From a virus, in IMG/VR virus record IMGVR_UViG_3300027985_000165, positions 1-28,435 of that record: a stretch of 28,435 bases of DNA; one strand, given 5' to 3'. Both the position numbers and the translations under genes were made by a program. This document shows, piece after piece, positions 1 through 7,882 of the stretch (positions are counted from its first letter, which is position 1; the number at the start of each line of letters is the position of its first letter). A model generated the notes under the pieces. It was not told where the DNA came from. It did not search any database and was given only the letters and a program-made list of their open reading frames with translations.

Positions 1-3000
1 GGCGAGTTCTTGTTGACTTGCACCTGAGTTAGCCAGGGCAATAATCTGATCCTGATAAGCAGAGACAAGATCAAGAACGAGTTTCCTTTGCTCGGCTGAT
101 GCTTCAGTGTCGTTAGTTAGGCTCTTGTTCAAAGAATCCTGCGCCTTTTGCGACTCCGAAACAGCCTTCGCCCGATCACGTTCGGTATCAGATAGGTCCG
201 CGTTGTTCTCGGCCAACTCCGCAAGAATTTCGTTAGCCCGAAGGACATCTCCGTACTCTTGCGCAACAGACAACTGGTAAGACAATGTTTGATTTGATGC
301 CGTTAACTTCTTGATCTTAGCATCTGCTTCAGCAATAGACTGCGCTGCATCCTCAACGGCCTGAGCCGCTTCATCAGCATAGTCAACAAGACCTCGGTAC
401 GATTCACTAACTCGGTCGATAGAGATACCGAGATCAAACCGGAAACTAAATGCCTTGTTAAAGACACCAGAAAGATCACTAACGTAATCTGAAAGTGTCT
501 TGATCTCCTTGGCTGTGTTACGGGAAGACTTTGCAGCCTTGTCAGCGCCAGCACTGAAACCATTTCGGAGAGCATTTCCAGCCAAAGTCGCCGCATCACT
601 GACACCCTTAAGACCAGTTGTTCCCTTACCACCGGTAAGACTGCTAAGGAGGTTGATGACGAAACCGAGTTGGCCCGCCGAATCAACCCCCATTGCGGTG
701 AGGCTCTGAATAAGTCCAGCAACGAGCGTTGCGTACCGAGTGGAGTCTCCACCGGCAGCATTGACCATCGCATTGAGTGTAGCCTGAAGTGCCTGAAGAT
801 TTGCTTGACCACCTGCGCTGTAAACATCAAAGGCCGTACCATTTTGCTGAAGAGAGCCACCCAAGTCATTGAGTGCCTTCTGCATTGTAGCCTGAGAATT
901 CACGTAGAACGTGTTATTGTCTACAGCATCTTGCAACTTGTTGGACAAGTCATCATACGAATCACCCAAACCGTCAGTGGCAGTCTTGTTTTCACCAAGA
1001 AGACCGTTGGTGATTTTCTGCGAGATGTTCCATTCGTTCTGGGCATCCTTGATGGCGTCCGTGCTCACACCAACTGATTTGAGAATCTGGTCATAGGCAT
1101 CAGCAAACTTAGCGGCCGAATCTGCTGCCTGAGCAGTTTCGTTAGAGATGTCATCAAATGATGTTGTCTGAGCATCGAGACGATCTCGTTCGTCAGACCA
1201 GAGTTGATAACCAGCAACAAGATCATCAATTGCGGTCTGGTTTCCGAGAACAGCCTGTGTGATGGTGTCAATGCTGACACCAACACTGTTTGCCAATTGT
1301 GGGATACCCGAATCCATCAAAGATTTAGCAATTTTCTGACCCGTGAGTTCGGTAATGGCACCAGTTTCAGCATCAAGACTGTCAACAAGGTCGTCAGTCA
1401 ACTGCTTTGTGTTGCGCTGTTCTTCACCAAAAGCAGACAGAATTGATGTCAACGCGGTAAAAGCAAGACCAACACCCGTTGATGCTACTAGAGACTTGAT
1501 CGTCAACCCGAGTACGCTTGTTGCACCAGCAGCAGCCTTAGCCCCAGCACCGAATGCACGGAACTTACTGTTAGTTGCATCCAGTGTTGTTCGGTATGCT
1601 GTTGTAGCAGCAGTCACTCGGTTCAGACCAAGAGTCATTGCCGCGAATTGCGCAGACAACCCGCGCATACCCAGACCAGTGCGGCCTAGAGAAGCGTTGA
1701 GTGAGTCTTGCGCCGTCTTGGTAGCGTACAGAGTTGCCAAGAGCAATGCTTGACCAGCGCGATAGGCTGTAAGTGCCCCTACGGCAACAACGACAGCCCC
1801 GGCAATCCCGAGGAAGATTTGACCGACCTGGTTCTGTGCAAGAACGAAGAATGCATCAGCGATGTTCTGAAGCATGTCAGCAAACATAGCCAATGGGCCA
1901 TTAGCCTGTTCGCCCACAGCACCAGCGATAGCCTTGACGGTGTTACCGAGAACCTGGAACTTCGAGGCTACGGTATCAGCGATAATGCTGTACTGCTGCC
2001 CTAGTTCGATACCGTCAGCAAATGCCGTTGCGGCATCATTGAATGACCCGCGAACTACGTCACCAGCATCCGCCAACTTCATCAATGTTGGCACATCGCG
2101 GACGGATGTAATACCCAGGTCTGCTAGGACGGCAACCACGTCGCCGCCGCTGGTCTTAACGTTTTCTAGCCCGCTGAGGAAGTCCTGGAATACGTTAGCA
2201 AAATCGTCAGTGCCCCATGCTGATTTGAACTGCTGAGCCGTTGTCCCGGACAACTGAGCAAAGAGTTCTAGTTGGTCGCCACCAGCACTGATCGCGTCGG
2301 ACATCTGTGTAAACGTACGGGTGATCGTACCACGCGAGAGTTCCGGTTGAGTGCCGACAGACGCTAGCGCGCCAGAAAGACCAACGATCTGTTCCGCAGT
2401 CAGACCAGCATATCGACCCATTGAGACGATCTGTGTGGCAATGTTGACGATCTGCGTCTCAGTAGCAACCGAGTTGACACCGACCTTAAGGACAGCGGAT
2501 GCCAGGTTCTCGAACTGCGCGCCAGAGACATCGGCCAGTGACTTGAATCGACCGATAAACGTACCTGCGGCTTCGGAACTGAGGTCGGTGGTAGCAGTAA
2601 GTTTGGCTACAACAGCAGTGAAGTTGTCTACATCTTTGGCCTGAATGTCCAACTGACCACCGAGTTTTGCAATCTCAGAAAGATTAGCAAACGACTCGGG
2701 AATCTGCGTTGACATGTCAAGCAGAGAGTTGTAAAGGTCTTCTGCCTCAGTTTTGGTTGCACCTGTTGTACGGCGAACCTGAGCAAACTCACTCTGGAAG
2801 TCAATACCTGTCTTGAGAACAACCGCACCAACACCGAGGAGTACGCCAGAGATGGTCGTCCATGTGCGTGCTAGGTCATAAAGAGCATACCGCTGAGTAA
2901 TGATGCTCTCGTTGGCAGCATTGATCTGCGCCTGTGTAGCACCATAAGAAAGACCAGCGCGCTCGACGGAAGCAGCATACTGAATCTGCGCCTTGGCACC

Positions 3001-3528
3001 CTGCTGAAAAATACGCTGCTGGTTAGTGTAAATAGCATTCTGCTGGTAAGCAGAAGCAAGCATGTTGCGCTGTGCAACGTTCGCCGCGTTGATCTCCTTG
3101 ATGGAAGACCCGTAGGCAACACCAGTCTTCTCCACCATCGCGGCGTACTGCGCCTGCGCGCGAGAGGATTGCTCGATGATGGCATTACGCTTAGCAAGAG
3201 CCGCGCGCTCAAGATCGGCAGAAACAAGAAAGAGGTTCTTACCAGTATCAGACCGAGTTGTTGACCCGATGTTTAGTGACTTTTGAACTTCATTTGCTTC
3301 TGCCCGCAACTTACGCATTGCGGCAACTTGCTGGTTAATAGCAGCAGCAGAGGCACTACCTGAGGTGCTGAAAGAAGCCAACGCCTTTTGCGCACGATCA
3401 AGAGCCTTAGCAAGACCAGGACCAGCAGTTTCCTGCAACCTTGCCATCGTGGTGATAAGACGATTTACTTCATCATCACCAGTAACATCGATATCGATGA
3501 TACCCTTGACGTTCATGTCATCAGCCAT
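1..3528 (-). CDS. Tail tape measure protein (3' end outside window)
   Basis: This frame stays open for 1176 codons from an ATG at 3528 to the window edge, so the C terminus is missing. It is the longest gene and follows the two tail-chaperone frames, the usual place for a tape measure. Its ATG overlaps the previous stop (TAATG). The N-terminal ~150 residues are Ala/Gln-rich and helical and contain two copies of a module with QYAAMVEKTGVAYG and QYAASVERAGLSYG. Next comes a TP901-type tape-measure core (GIDFQSEFAQVRRTTGAT, then LAKLGGQLDIQ-like text). A hydrophobic stretch follows around FLGIAGAVVVAVGALTAY. Known role: it sets tail length, is wound by the chaperones and may enter the host membrane. 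The identification is firm; the exact length is unknown. Confidence 0.93.
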   Translation of the reverse strand, partial: MADDMNVKGIIDIDVTGDDEVNRLITTMARLQETAGPGLAKALDRAQKALASFSTSGSASAAAINQQVAAMRKLRAEANEVQKSLNIGSTTRSDTGKNLFLVSADLERAALAKRNAIIEQSSRAQAQYAAMVEKTGVAYGSSIKEINAANVAQRNMLASAYQQNAIYTNQQRIFQQGAKAQIQYAASVERAGLSYGATQAQINAANESIITQRYALYDLARTWTTISGVLLGVGAVVLKTGIDFQSEFAQVRRTTGATKTEAEDLYNSLLDMSTQIPESFANLSEIAKLGGQLDIQAKDVDNFTAVVAKLTATTDLSSEAAGTFIGRFKSLADVSGAQFENLASAVLKVGVNSVATETQIVNIATQIVSMGRYAGLTAEQIVGLSGALASVGTQPELSRGTITRTFTQMSDAISAGGDQLELFAQLSGTTAQQFKSAWGTDDFANVFQDFLSGLENVKTSGGDVVAVLADLGITSVRDVPTLMKLADAGDVVRGSFNDAATAFADGIELGQQYSIIADTVASKFQVLGNTVKAIAGAVGEQANGPLAMFADMLQNIADAFFVLAQNQVGQIFLGIAGAVVVAVGALTAYRAGQALLLATLYATKTAQDSLNASLGRTGLGMRGLSAQFAAMTLGLNRVTAATTAYRTTLDATNSKFRAFGAGAKAAAGATSVLGLTIKSLVASTGVGLAFTALTSILSAFGEEQRNTKQLTDDLVDSLDAETGAITELTGQKIAKSLMDSGIPQLANSVGVSIDTITQAVLGNQTAIDDLVAGYQLWSDERDRLDAQTTSFDDISNETAQAADSAAKFADAYDQILKSVGVSTDAIKDAQNEWNISQKITNGLLGENKTATDGLGDSYDDLSNKLQDAVDNNTFYVNSQATMQKALNDLGGSLQQNGTAFDVYSAGGQANLQALQATLNAMVNAAGGDSTRYATLVAGLIQSLTAMGVDSAGQLGFVINLLSSLTGGKGTTGLKGVSDAATLAGNALRNGFSAGADKAAKSSRNTAKEIKTLSDYVSDLSGVFNKAFSFRFDLGISIDRVSESYRGLVDYADEAAQAVEDAAQSIAEADAKIKKLTASNQTLSYQLSVAQEYGDVLRANEILAELAENNADLSDTERDRAKAVSESQKAQDSLNKSLTNDTEASAEQRKLVLDLVSAYQDQIIALANSGASQQELA

Positions 3529-3983
3529 TAGCCACTCCTTGGATCATTGTCTAATTCTACCGGATCAGACATTTCCTGGTAGTATTCCGTGCGTGTTGGG
3601 AAATCCCCATCAGCCTGCGGAGGACGTGCAGGAACGGTGTAGTGAAATTCACCCCAATGCTTCTTGTCCTTGAGTGCGGCAGAACGATCCTTGGACGGTA
3701 AGCGGTTGACTTCTGCTTCCTTGAGAGCACGTTCCGCGTAGCAAACGCTCGTCTTTACCTCAAAGAAGATGTTGTTGCTCTTCGATCGGCACAGCCAAAC
3801 AGGGTGACCACACTTAGGGCAGATTTCATCCTGTAGTCGCTGGTACGCCTCAATGAGCATGAAGTCGAACGGAATCCACGGGTCTGTCGGCTGTTCGTAG
3901 AAAATCATCGAGCAGGGACGAATCCCTGCCGTGATTGACGCCTTGATCTTGGAGATGAGATATTGGTTTTCCCGCTGAGCCAA
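3528..3983 (-). CDS. Tail assembly chaperone, downstream frame (T-like, probably made by -1 frameshift)
   Basis: This 151-codon frame begins at a possible TTG but has no Shine-Dalgarno sequence of its own. The same frame is open far upstream under the end of the preceding chaperone gene and lies in the -1 frame relative to it. In siphoviruses this second frame is normally translated as a C-terminal extension of the first chaperone, giving the long fusion that binds the tape measure. It carries a zinc-knuckle-like CPKCGHPVWLC plus a later Cys (SVCYAE), and a Pro-rich, acidic end. Its TAA overlaps the tape-measure ATG. Independent translation from TTG is possible but less likely. Frameshift candidate: 3995-4001. 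Confidence 0.75.
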   Translation of the reverse strand: MAQRENQYLISKIKASITAGIRPCSMIFYEQPTDPWIPFDFMLIEAYQRLQDEICPKCGHPVWLCRSKSNNIFFEVKTSVCYAERALKEAEVNRLPSKDRSAALKDKKHWGEFHYTVPARPPQADGDFPTRTEYYQEMSDPVELDNDPRSG

Positions 3984-3988
3984 TACCT

Positions 3989-4513
3989 CTACGAGAAATC
4001 CGGGGTGACCGCCTTGTCGAACTCCCAGACAGCGAGAGACAACTGAAGTGCAAGGTCTACCAACTTGGCATATTCCTCTTCTGCGAGAAAAGCCCGCAGT
4101 TCGAGAACTTCGTCCACGTTCCAGTGGTGCTCGTCCACATCACCATTGACGTTTTCTACCTTGACAACGCTCTCGGCAACGTACTTTCCAAACCGCCAGG
4201 CAAGGCCGTCTCCGTTGTCGAGATCAGCGTCTTCACCGAACTTTGCCTTAGCCTCTTCGTCAATGCTCTTACGAACACCCGGGGCGAAACCGCGCATGTG
4301 GAAAGTCAGACCGCTAGCAAGAATCTGCTCCCGGATCGGCTTAAGCGCCTCATCGAACTCGTTGGCCTCATCGCCTTCCTTGGCGTTATTAGCCGACGCC
4401 TCAAGATGGGCGTAGGTGTAAAGAGCAGCAACATCAGTATAAACAGTTACATTGTCTGTTGGGTAGGAACGGCCCTTGGCAGCCGCGAGTACATCAAAAG
4501 TCTTAACGTCCAT
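3989..4513 (-). CDS. Tail assembly chaperone, upstream frame (G-like)
   Basis: The protein has 174 aa and begins with ATG at 4513 after AGGGAG with 5-base spacing. It is acidic and helical (EEAKAKFGEDADLDNG; VLELRAFLAEEEYAKLV). It sits between the tail-tube gene and the tape measure, where lambda gpG counterparts are found. A terminator hairpin separates it from the tail-tube gene, and an extended -10 box (TGC TAAGAT) lies just before its leader, so it may have its own promoter. Its last codons contain the heptamer GGATTTC in the right phase for a -1 slip into the next frame. The assignment rests mainly on position, size and the frameshift arrangement. Confidence 0.72.
   Translation of the reverse strand: MDVKTFDVLAAAKGRSYPTDNVTVYTDVAALYTYAHLEASANNAKEGDEANEFDEALKPIREQILASGLTFHMRGFAPGVRKSIDEEAKAKFGEDADLDNGDGLAWRFGKYVAESVVKVENVNGDVDEHHWNVDEVLELRAFLAEEEYAKLVDLALQLSLAVWEFDKAVTPDFS
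3995..4001 (-). promoter_or_regulatory. Candidate -1 programmed ribosomal frameshift site
   Basis: Read on the minus strand, the heptamer G GAT TTC fits an X XXY YYZ-like slip of the GGATTTN type, two codons before the TAG of the upstream chaperone frame. Sliding back one base places ribosomes in the frame that continues through 3528. Frame and position are right. The P-site re-pairing (GAT to GGA) is not ideal, so another slip point in the preceding overlap is possible. Confidence 0.5.
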
Positions 4514-4536
4514 TTTTCTCCCTTGTTAGTATCAAC

Positions 4537-4545
4537 ATCTTAGCA
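4537..4545 (-). promoter_or_regulatory. Extended -10 promoter candidate before tail chaperone gene
   Basis: The minus strand reads TGC TAAGAT, a TGN-TANNNT extended -10, directly after the T-run of the terminator at 4548-4577 and 23 bases before the chaperone ATG. It belongs to a box that recurs through the late region. No -35 is evident. Confidence 0.4.
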
Positions 4546-4547
4546 TG

Positions 4548-4577
4548 AAAAAGGGACGGTCATTGCTGACCGCCCCT
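4548..4577 (-). terminator. Rho-independent terminator after major tail protein
   Basis: On the minus strand AGGG-mismatch-CGGTCA pairs across a 4-base loop with TGACCG-CCCT, followed by TTTTT. It lies 15 bases beyond the tail-tube stop codon. Confidence 0.75.
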
Positions 4578-4591
4578 ATTCAATGAGTGAC

Positions 4592-5365
4592 TTAGGCTAC
4601 TGTAATTGTAACTGCTGTCGTTACACCGGTTGCAGCCGGGTGGGTCGCAGTGATGTCTGCTGTTCCAGCAGAAACACCAGTAACAACGCCATTCTGAGAA
4701 ACGGTAGCAACGGCATCGTTAGAGGATGACCAACGAACAGCCTGCGTCGCGCGCTTCCCACCAAGCGTTGCACGGATCACACGCTTAGCGCCTACGGCCA
4801 GGGTACCAGTACCAACCGCAGTCAAAGATACGGCAGTGGCGTTCTTTACCTGAGTGTTGACGTATACCGTACCCTGGGGCATGAGTGAGACGCTGTACTT
4901 AACAGAGTCCTCACCCTCGGTGTCGTCTACGAATGACGCAGCCATAAACTTGTAAACGTCTACCCAATCGCCAGCCGCAACGTTACCGGAAGTACCGGTA
5001 GTGCCCTGAAGCGCACGAGCGATCACGTACAGTGGGAACCGTGGCGTCTTGAAGAACTGAAACGCCTTACCGTACGTAGACGTAACGTCCTTGACGTTGT
5101 ACGGGCGGAACAGCGAAATGTCGCCAGAGAACTGCGCGAAGCCACGACTCGTGGCATTACCCTTGTCCATGATAGAACGGTCATCAATGTCGTTCGACGC
5201 CGTTGCACCAGGGAACGTTGATGTGTCCCAAGAGATGGCGTCAGAGATGTTCAGACCGCTTGTGTTGATCTCGGTAGCGCTAGGAGCATCCGGGTTCGTC
5301 AGGCTTGCCTCGGCAATGACCCAATACTGAACGTTACCGTTTGACGTGACCTTAGTATCAGCCAT
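4592..5365 (-). CDS. Major tail protein with C-terminal Ig-like domain
   Basis: The protein has 257 aa. Residues 1-175 resemble an actinophage tail-tube protein and the gene lies just upstream of the tail chaperones. Residues ~176-257 (VSLTAVGTGTLAVG, WSSSNDAVATVSQNGVV, GVSAGTADITAT) are a typical bacterial Ig-like group 2 (Big_2) domain, which many phages display on the tail surface, probably for weak binding to cell carbohydrate. The start ATG overlaps the previous TAA (TAATG), so translation is coupled. A terminator follows. The N-terminal layout (GNVQYWVIAEA..., NPDAPSATEIN) resembles that of the upstream gene, suggesting tail-tube paralogues. Which of the two forms the tube is inferred from size and position. 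Confidence 0.8.
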   Translation of the reverse strand: MADTKVTSNGNVQYWVIAEASLTNPDAPSATEINTSGLNISDAISWDTSTFPGATASNDIDDRSIMDKGNATSRGFAQFSGDISLFRPYNVKDVTSTYGKAFQFFKTPRFPLYVIARALQGTTGTSGNVAAGDWVDVYKFMAASFVDDTEGEDSVKYSVSLMPQGTVYVNTQVKNATAVSLTAVGTGTLAVGAKRVIRATLGGKRATQAVRWSSSNDAVATVSQNGVVTGVSAGTADITATHPAATGVTTAVTITVA

Positions 5366-5910
5366 TATGACACCACCGCGTAGTTGATGTTGAGGCTACC
5401 GGTGTTCTTGAACCGAGCGCCATGCTTAAGAAGTGTGTTGTCCTCGACCAAATTCGAGGGTAGGTCTGTCGTTACTCCGTACATGGAGATAACGTCCGAA
5501 CCGTCTGTGAGGAATGCATCCGTTGAAGCCTTACCGATACGCTTGATCGCCCAGAACGGCCGGTCTGCTGTGAGCGTAAGATCACGTGCAAGATTAAAGA
5601 CACCGTTTGCCGTGACAGACGAGTCACGGAGGAAGTCTAGTGAAACCTCATAGTTGTCGAATGTCGGGTTCTCGACCTGACCGATATCGCACACAGTAAG
5701 TGTGTTGTCCGTGTCAGGGTCGGTCATGTTCATGGTGTAGTCGTCAAGTGTTGCACACGAGACGTTGAATACCATTCCACCCTCGTTTGAGGTATAGACG
5801 AACTGATCGTTCAGTTCTGCTGCTGTCGGGTGTGCAGGGTCAGCAAATGCCTCTGGGTAAGCCAGAAGAATCGTGACGTTACCGCGCAGCAACTTCTCAT
5901 TGCCAGCCAT
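5365..5910 (-). CDS. Tail-tube-like protein (paralogue of the major tail protein)
   Basis: The 181-aa protein begins GNVTILLAYPEAFADPAHPTA with AELNDQFVY, matching the start of the next gene (GNVQYWVIAEASLTNPDAPSA with TEIN). It also shares a DxFL...S/T...PFWAIKRIGKA-type core with tail-tube proteins. It lacks the Ig-like domain. The start ATG directly follows the TAA of the upstream gene (TAAATG), and its own stop overlaps the next start. Two tandem tube-like genes could give a mixed tube, or one may be a terminator-proximal or tail-completion variant. The specific role is not settled. Confidence 0.6.
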   Translation of the reverse strand: MAGNEKLLRGNVTILLAYPEAFADPAHPTAAELNDQFVYTSNEGGMVFNVSCATLDDYTMNMTDPDTDNTLTVCDIGQVENPTFDNYEVSLDFLRDSSVTANGVFNLARDLTLTADRPFWAIKRIGKASTDAFLTDGSDVISMYGVTTDLPSNLVEDNTLLKHGARFKNTGSLNINYAVVS

Positions 5911-6126
5911 TTACTCGTCCTCTGTTCGTGAATCGTCTGGATCATCAAGTGGTTTGACCGGATACACCAGTTCGAGGAATTCGTCTTCCGTCATTCCGCC
6001 AAGGCAGTCAAGACAGGTACCATCCTCTGGACTGATCTCAACGAAATCAGGATTAGACGCAAAATGTGCGGGATATTCACCCGATTTTCCCGTAACGGTG
6101 CTCTTGAACCACTTGAAATCACTCAT
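5911..6126 (-). CDS. Small acidic neck-region protein, unknown function
   Basis: The 71-aa protein opens with a basic/aromatic beta-like segment (FKWFKSTVTGKSGEYPAHF) and ends strongly acidic (DDPDDSRTEDE). It has one CLDC pair. Short proteins of this style sit between tail terminator and tail tube genes in many actinophages; the function is unknown. The ATG at 6126 has no recognisable Shine-Dalgarno sequence. A TGG TAAGAT box ends six bases upstream, which predicts a leaderless transcript. Confidence 0.65.
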   Translation of the reverse strand: MSDFKWFKSTVTGKSGEYPAHFASNPDFVEISPEDGTCLDCLGGMTEDEFLELVYPVKPLDDPDDSRTEDE

Positions 6127-6132
6127 GTGTAT

Positions 6133-6141
6133 ATCTTACCA
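6133..6141 (-). promoter_or_regulatory. Extended -10 box, predicted leaderless start
   Basis: The minus strand reads TGG TAAGAT, then six bases, then the ATG of the 71-aa gene. This is the spacing of leaderless actinobacterial transcripts, and there is no Shine-Dalgarno sequence. Confidence 0.45.
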
Positions 6142-6144
6142 TGC

Positions 6145-6555
6145 TCATTCTGTAGAAAGGTTAGTCAACCATGAAAACGCGACGTATCTGAAATACAACG
6201 TTGGGTTAAGTCCGTTTGATGTATGCGGGTAGATTGCCGTCCCACCTTCAAGTTGCATCTCGCCACAATCTGGTGGCCTGTATCCAGCAAGGTTTCGTAC
6301 TTTGTCCTTGACCTTGTTTGCTGCATCATCAGTTGGTGCTTGAATCTCCACGGTGCAACCACCACGCAGAGTGTCGAATCGTGTTGAGACAACATTGCGG
6401 TCCGCCGATGTACGAACAGGCTCAAGGAAGTAAACGACGATGAGCGGGTAATCCGGCGAAATACCTTCGGGCACGGAGGTCGTGTACACCCGTGGAACGA
6501 TCGTTTTCAGTTGAGCAATAACGTCAGCCTCAACGGCAGAAGTTGATAGGACCAT
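6145..6555 (-). CDS. Probable tail terminator / tail completion protein
   Basis: The protein has 136 aa. Its layout is typical of tail terminator (gpU-like) and neck proteins: an N-terminal helix (VEADVIAQLKTIVPRVYT), strands around YPLIVVYFLEP and CTVEIQAPTDDAANKVKDKVRNL, and a C-terminal strand (LYFRYVAFSWL). It lies directly after an HK97 gp10-like gene and before the tail-tube genes, as expected. The ATG at 6555 overlaps the end of the upstream gene. Known role: it caps the tail tube and joins the head. The assignment is from order and layout. Confidence 0.6.
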   Translation of the reverse strand: MVLSTSAVEADVIAQLKTIVPRVYTTSVPEGISPDYPLIVVYFLEPVRTSADRNVVSTRFDTLRGGCTVEIQAPTDDAANKVKDKVRNLAGYRPPDCGEMQLEGGTAIYPHTSNGLNPTLYFRYVAFSWLTNLSTE

Positions 6556-6947
6556 TACCGGATACCAATCCTCTTGAGCCGAGCACGAACCTCTTCACGT
6601 GCCCAAAGTGTAGCACCAAGAAGTGCGTGCATCGGCGGAATTTTCTTTCCGCTGATGTAGTGGACGAAACCCAAATCTTGATACTTGTAATAATCGTGAT
6701 AAGGCTCACCCTCAACACCCCAACCAAAGGATGCTTTGATAGGACCACCAGCACGTGAAACGGGTGTCACACCGACGCTGTACTTCATGTCACCTGTCTC
6801 GATGCGATCGATGCTGTTGCTCATGCGCCACGCGGCCTCTTCCACCACATCACCCACGATGATCGCTGCCTGGTCACGAATCTCTTTGGGGTAGTTCTTC
6901 AACCGTACTCGTAGCGCACTCAAACCACTCCACTGTGCATAGGCCAT
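6555..6947 (-). CDS. HK97 gp10-like neck / minor capsid-type protein
   Basis: The open frame extends further upstream, but the ATG at 6947 forms a TGATG overlap with the previous gene, giving 130 aa starting MAYAQWSGL. The N-terminal half is helical (RVRLKNYPKEIRDQAAIIVGDVVEEAAWRM, broken here by description), followed by the strand and loop YSVGVTPVSRAGG and a long central turn with YHDYYKYQDLGF. It ends with a basic helix. This order resembles HK97 gp10-type proteins of the head-tail joint. The neighbours on both sides are also joint proteins. Confidence 0.55.
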   Translation of the reverse strand: MAYAQWSGLSALRVRLKNYPKEIRDQAAIIVGDVVEEAAWRMSNSIDRIETGDMKYSVGVTPVSRAGGPIKASFGWGVEGEPYHDYYKYQDLGFVHYISGKKIPPMHALLGATLWAREEVRARLKRIGIR

Positions 6948-7378
6948 CAGACCACTACTTCCTGGTTCAACGTACAATAGAAAGTTCTCTCAATCGGGTT
7001 CGATGAGTCAGGAACTTCCGAAACAACGAACTGATACGAAAGAAGCGTTTCATTAAGTGGTGATGATGTTACTCGGCATTGCTGCCCAGGACGAAGGTCT
7101 GCATCGGTCAAGGGCACTGAGAACAGAACAGTCACCGCAGAGGTGTCGTTACCAGGTACGTCGAGACGATACGCCGACCGGATAGGTTGCACACGGGCGA
7201 TACTTGTCAAGATCGTAGTCGTAGGAATCGACCAGGTATCCGTATCAACGTTGTACTCTTTATCTCCCTCCTCGTAGACAACAATTTCTGCCACCATTGT
7301 TCGTGCCACGACTGGTGCATACTTCTGTTGCCATGCGAGAGAAAAAAGCGGAGGGAATGCTCCGTTTCTTAGTCCCAC
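6947..7378 (-). CDS. Head closure / stopper-type neck protein (DUF6093-like)
   Basis: The protein has 143 aa with a GTG start at 7378, overlapping the end of the adaptor gene by ten bases. It has an N-terminal helix, then a beta-rich barrel-like body (VAEIVVYEEGDKEYN; ILTSIARVQPIRSA; AVTVLFSVPLTDADLRPGQ). DUF6093-like stopper proteins of actinophages have this form and occupy this second position after the capsid. No clear Shine-Dalgarno sequence precedes the GTG, so translation is probably coupled. Confidence 0.5.
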   Translation of the reverse strand: MGLRNGAFPPLFSLAWQQKYAPVVARTMVAEIVVYEEGDKEYNVDTDTWSIPTTTILTSIARVQPIRSAYRLDVPGNDTSAVTVLFSVPLTDADLRPGQQCRVTSSPLNETLLSYQFVVSEVPDSSNPIERTFYCTLNQEVVV

Positions 7379-7713
7379 AGTGGTACACCTTCAATGTGAA
7401 CGGGTACTTCTGGATAGACCAGAGTGAAGAAATCCTCACCAGCGGTGGCGGACTGTTCACGAAGAGACTTTGCGCGTGATAGATAGAGAGCAATCGTATC
7501 CTTCTCGCTGATCGACAGATCATCGGTCTTGATCGTTGAAAGAGCGCCGGACATGGCAAGACCGGTTGCAAGCGTTTCTAATGCTGTCGCCGCTGCAAGA
7601 AATGGGTCATCGTCATTGGTGTCAAGAAAAACCTGAATATCGGCATCCGTGTACATGGGGGGTGAGCCGAGATCAGGAATAAGCGTACGAACTGTGTCAA
7701 TGAGTGCCATCAT
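7369..7713 (-). CDS. Head-tail adaptor protein (gp6-like)
   Basis: The 114-aa, largely helical protein (LIDTVRTLIPDLG; DADIQVFLDTNDDD; FLAAATALETLATGLAMSG) matches the helical-bundle head-tail adaptors that bind the portal. It is the first gene after the capsid. Two adjacent ATGs exist: GGAGG lies one base before the first and four before the second (7710), so the second may be the true start. A terminator and a CGG TAAGAT box lie just upstream, so the neck/tail block probably has its own promoter. Confidence 0.6.
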   Translation of the reverse strand: MMALIDTVRTLIPDLGSPPMYTDADIQVFLDTNDDDPFLAAATALETLATGLAMSGALSTIKTDDLSISEKDTIALYLSRAKSLREQSATAGEDFFTLVYPEVPVHIEGVPLWD

Positions 7714-7734
7714 GCCTCCAAAAGTCTTACTACT

Positions 7735-7743
7735 ATCTTACCG
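7735..7743 (-). promoter_or_regulatory. -10 box before neck genes
   Basis: The minus strand reads CGG TAAGAT AGT, directly beyond the terminator T-run and 22 bases before the adaptor ATG. It shares TAAGATAGT with the site at 7823. Confidence 0.4.
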
Positions 7744-7744
7744 T

Positions 7745-7785
7745 AAAAGAAAAGCCCGCCCGGAGCAATGCTCAACAGGCGGGCT
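7745..7785 (-). terminator. Second terminator between capsid and neck genes
   Basis: An 8-bp stem (AGCCCGCC with GGCGGGCT) encloses a second small hairpin (GAGC-AAT-GCTC). On the minus strand it is followed by TTTTCTTTT. Confidence 0.8.
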
Positions 7786-7822
7786 ACGACGCGCGAGAGA
7801 GGGAGGAACACGTCGTCTGACT

Positions 7823-7831
7823 ATCTTATCA
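7823..7831 (-). promoter_or_regulatory. Extended -10 box between the two terminators
   Basis: The minus strand reads TGA TAAGAT AGT, just beyond the capsid terminator. Any transcript begun here would meet the second terminator about 60 bases later, giving a very short RNA. Confidence 0.35.
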
Positions 7832-7836
7832 CATAC

Positions 7837-7872
7837 AAAAGCCCCCACCCGACCTAACGAGTGAGGGCTTTT
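7837..7872 (-). terminator. Terminator after major capsid gene
   Basis: A 12-bp stem with one mismatch (AAAAGCCCYCAC against GTGAGGGCTTTT) and a 12-base loop begins ten bases past the capsid stop. The symmetric A and T runs would also let it act on the plus strand. Confidence 0.75.
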
Positions 7873-7882
7873 GCGCTAGTTA

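Noticed and set aside
303-3227. Several ORFs of 60-190 codons on both strands inside the tape measure
   Set aside because: They are in other frames of one continuous 1176-codon tape-measure frame and have no protein-like features.
5873-6232. 119-codon plus-strand ORF across the small neck gene
   Set aside because: Antisense to two coupled genes with no start signal; random open frame.
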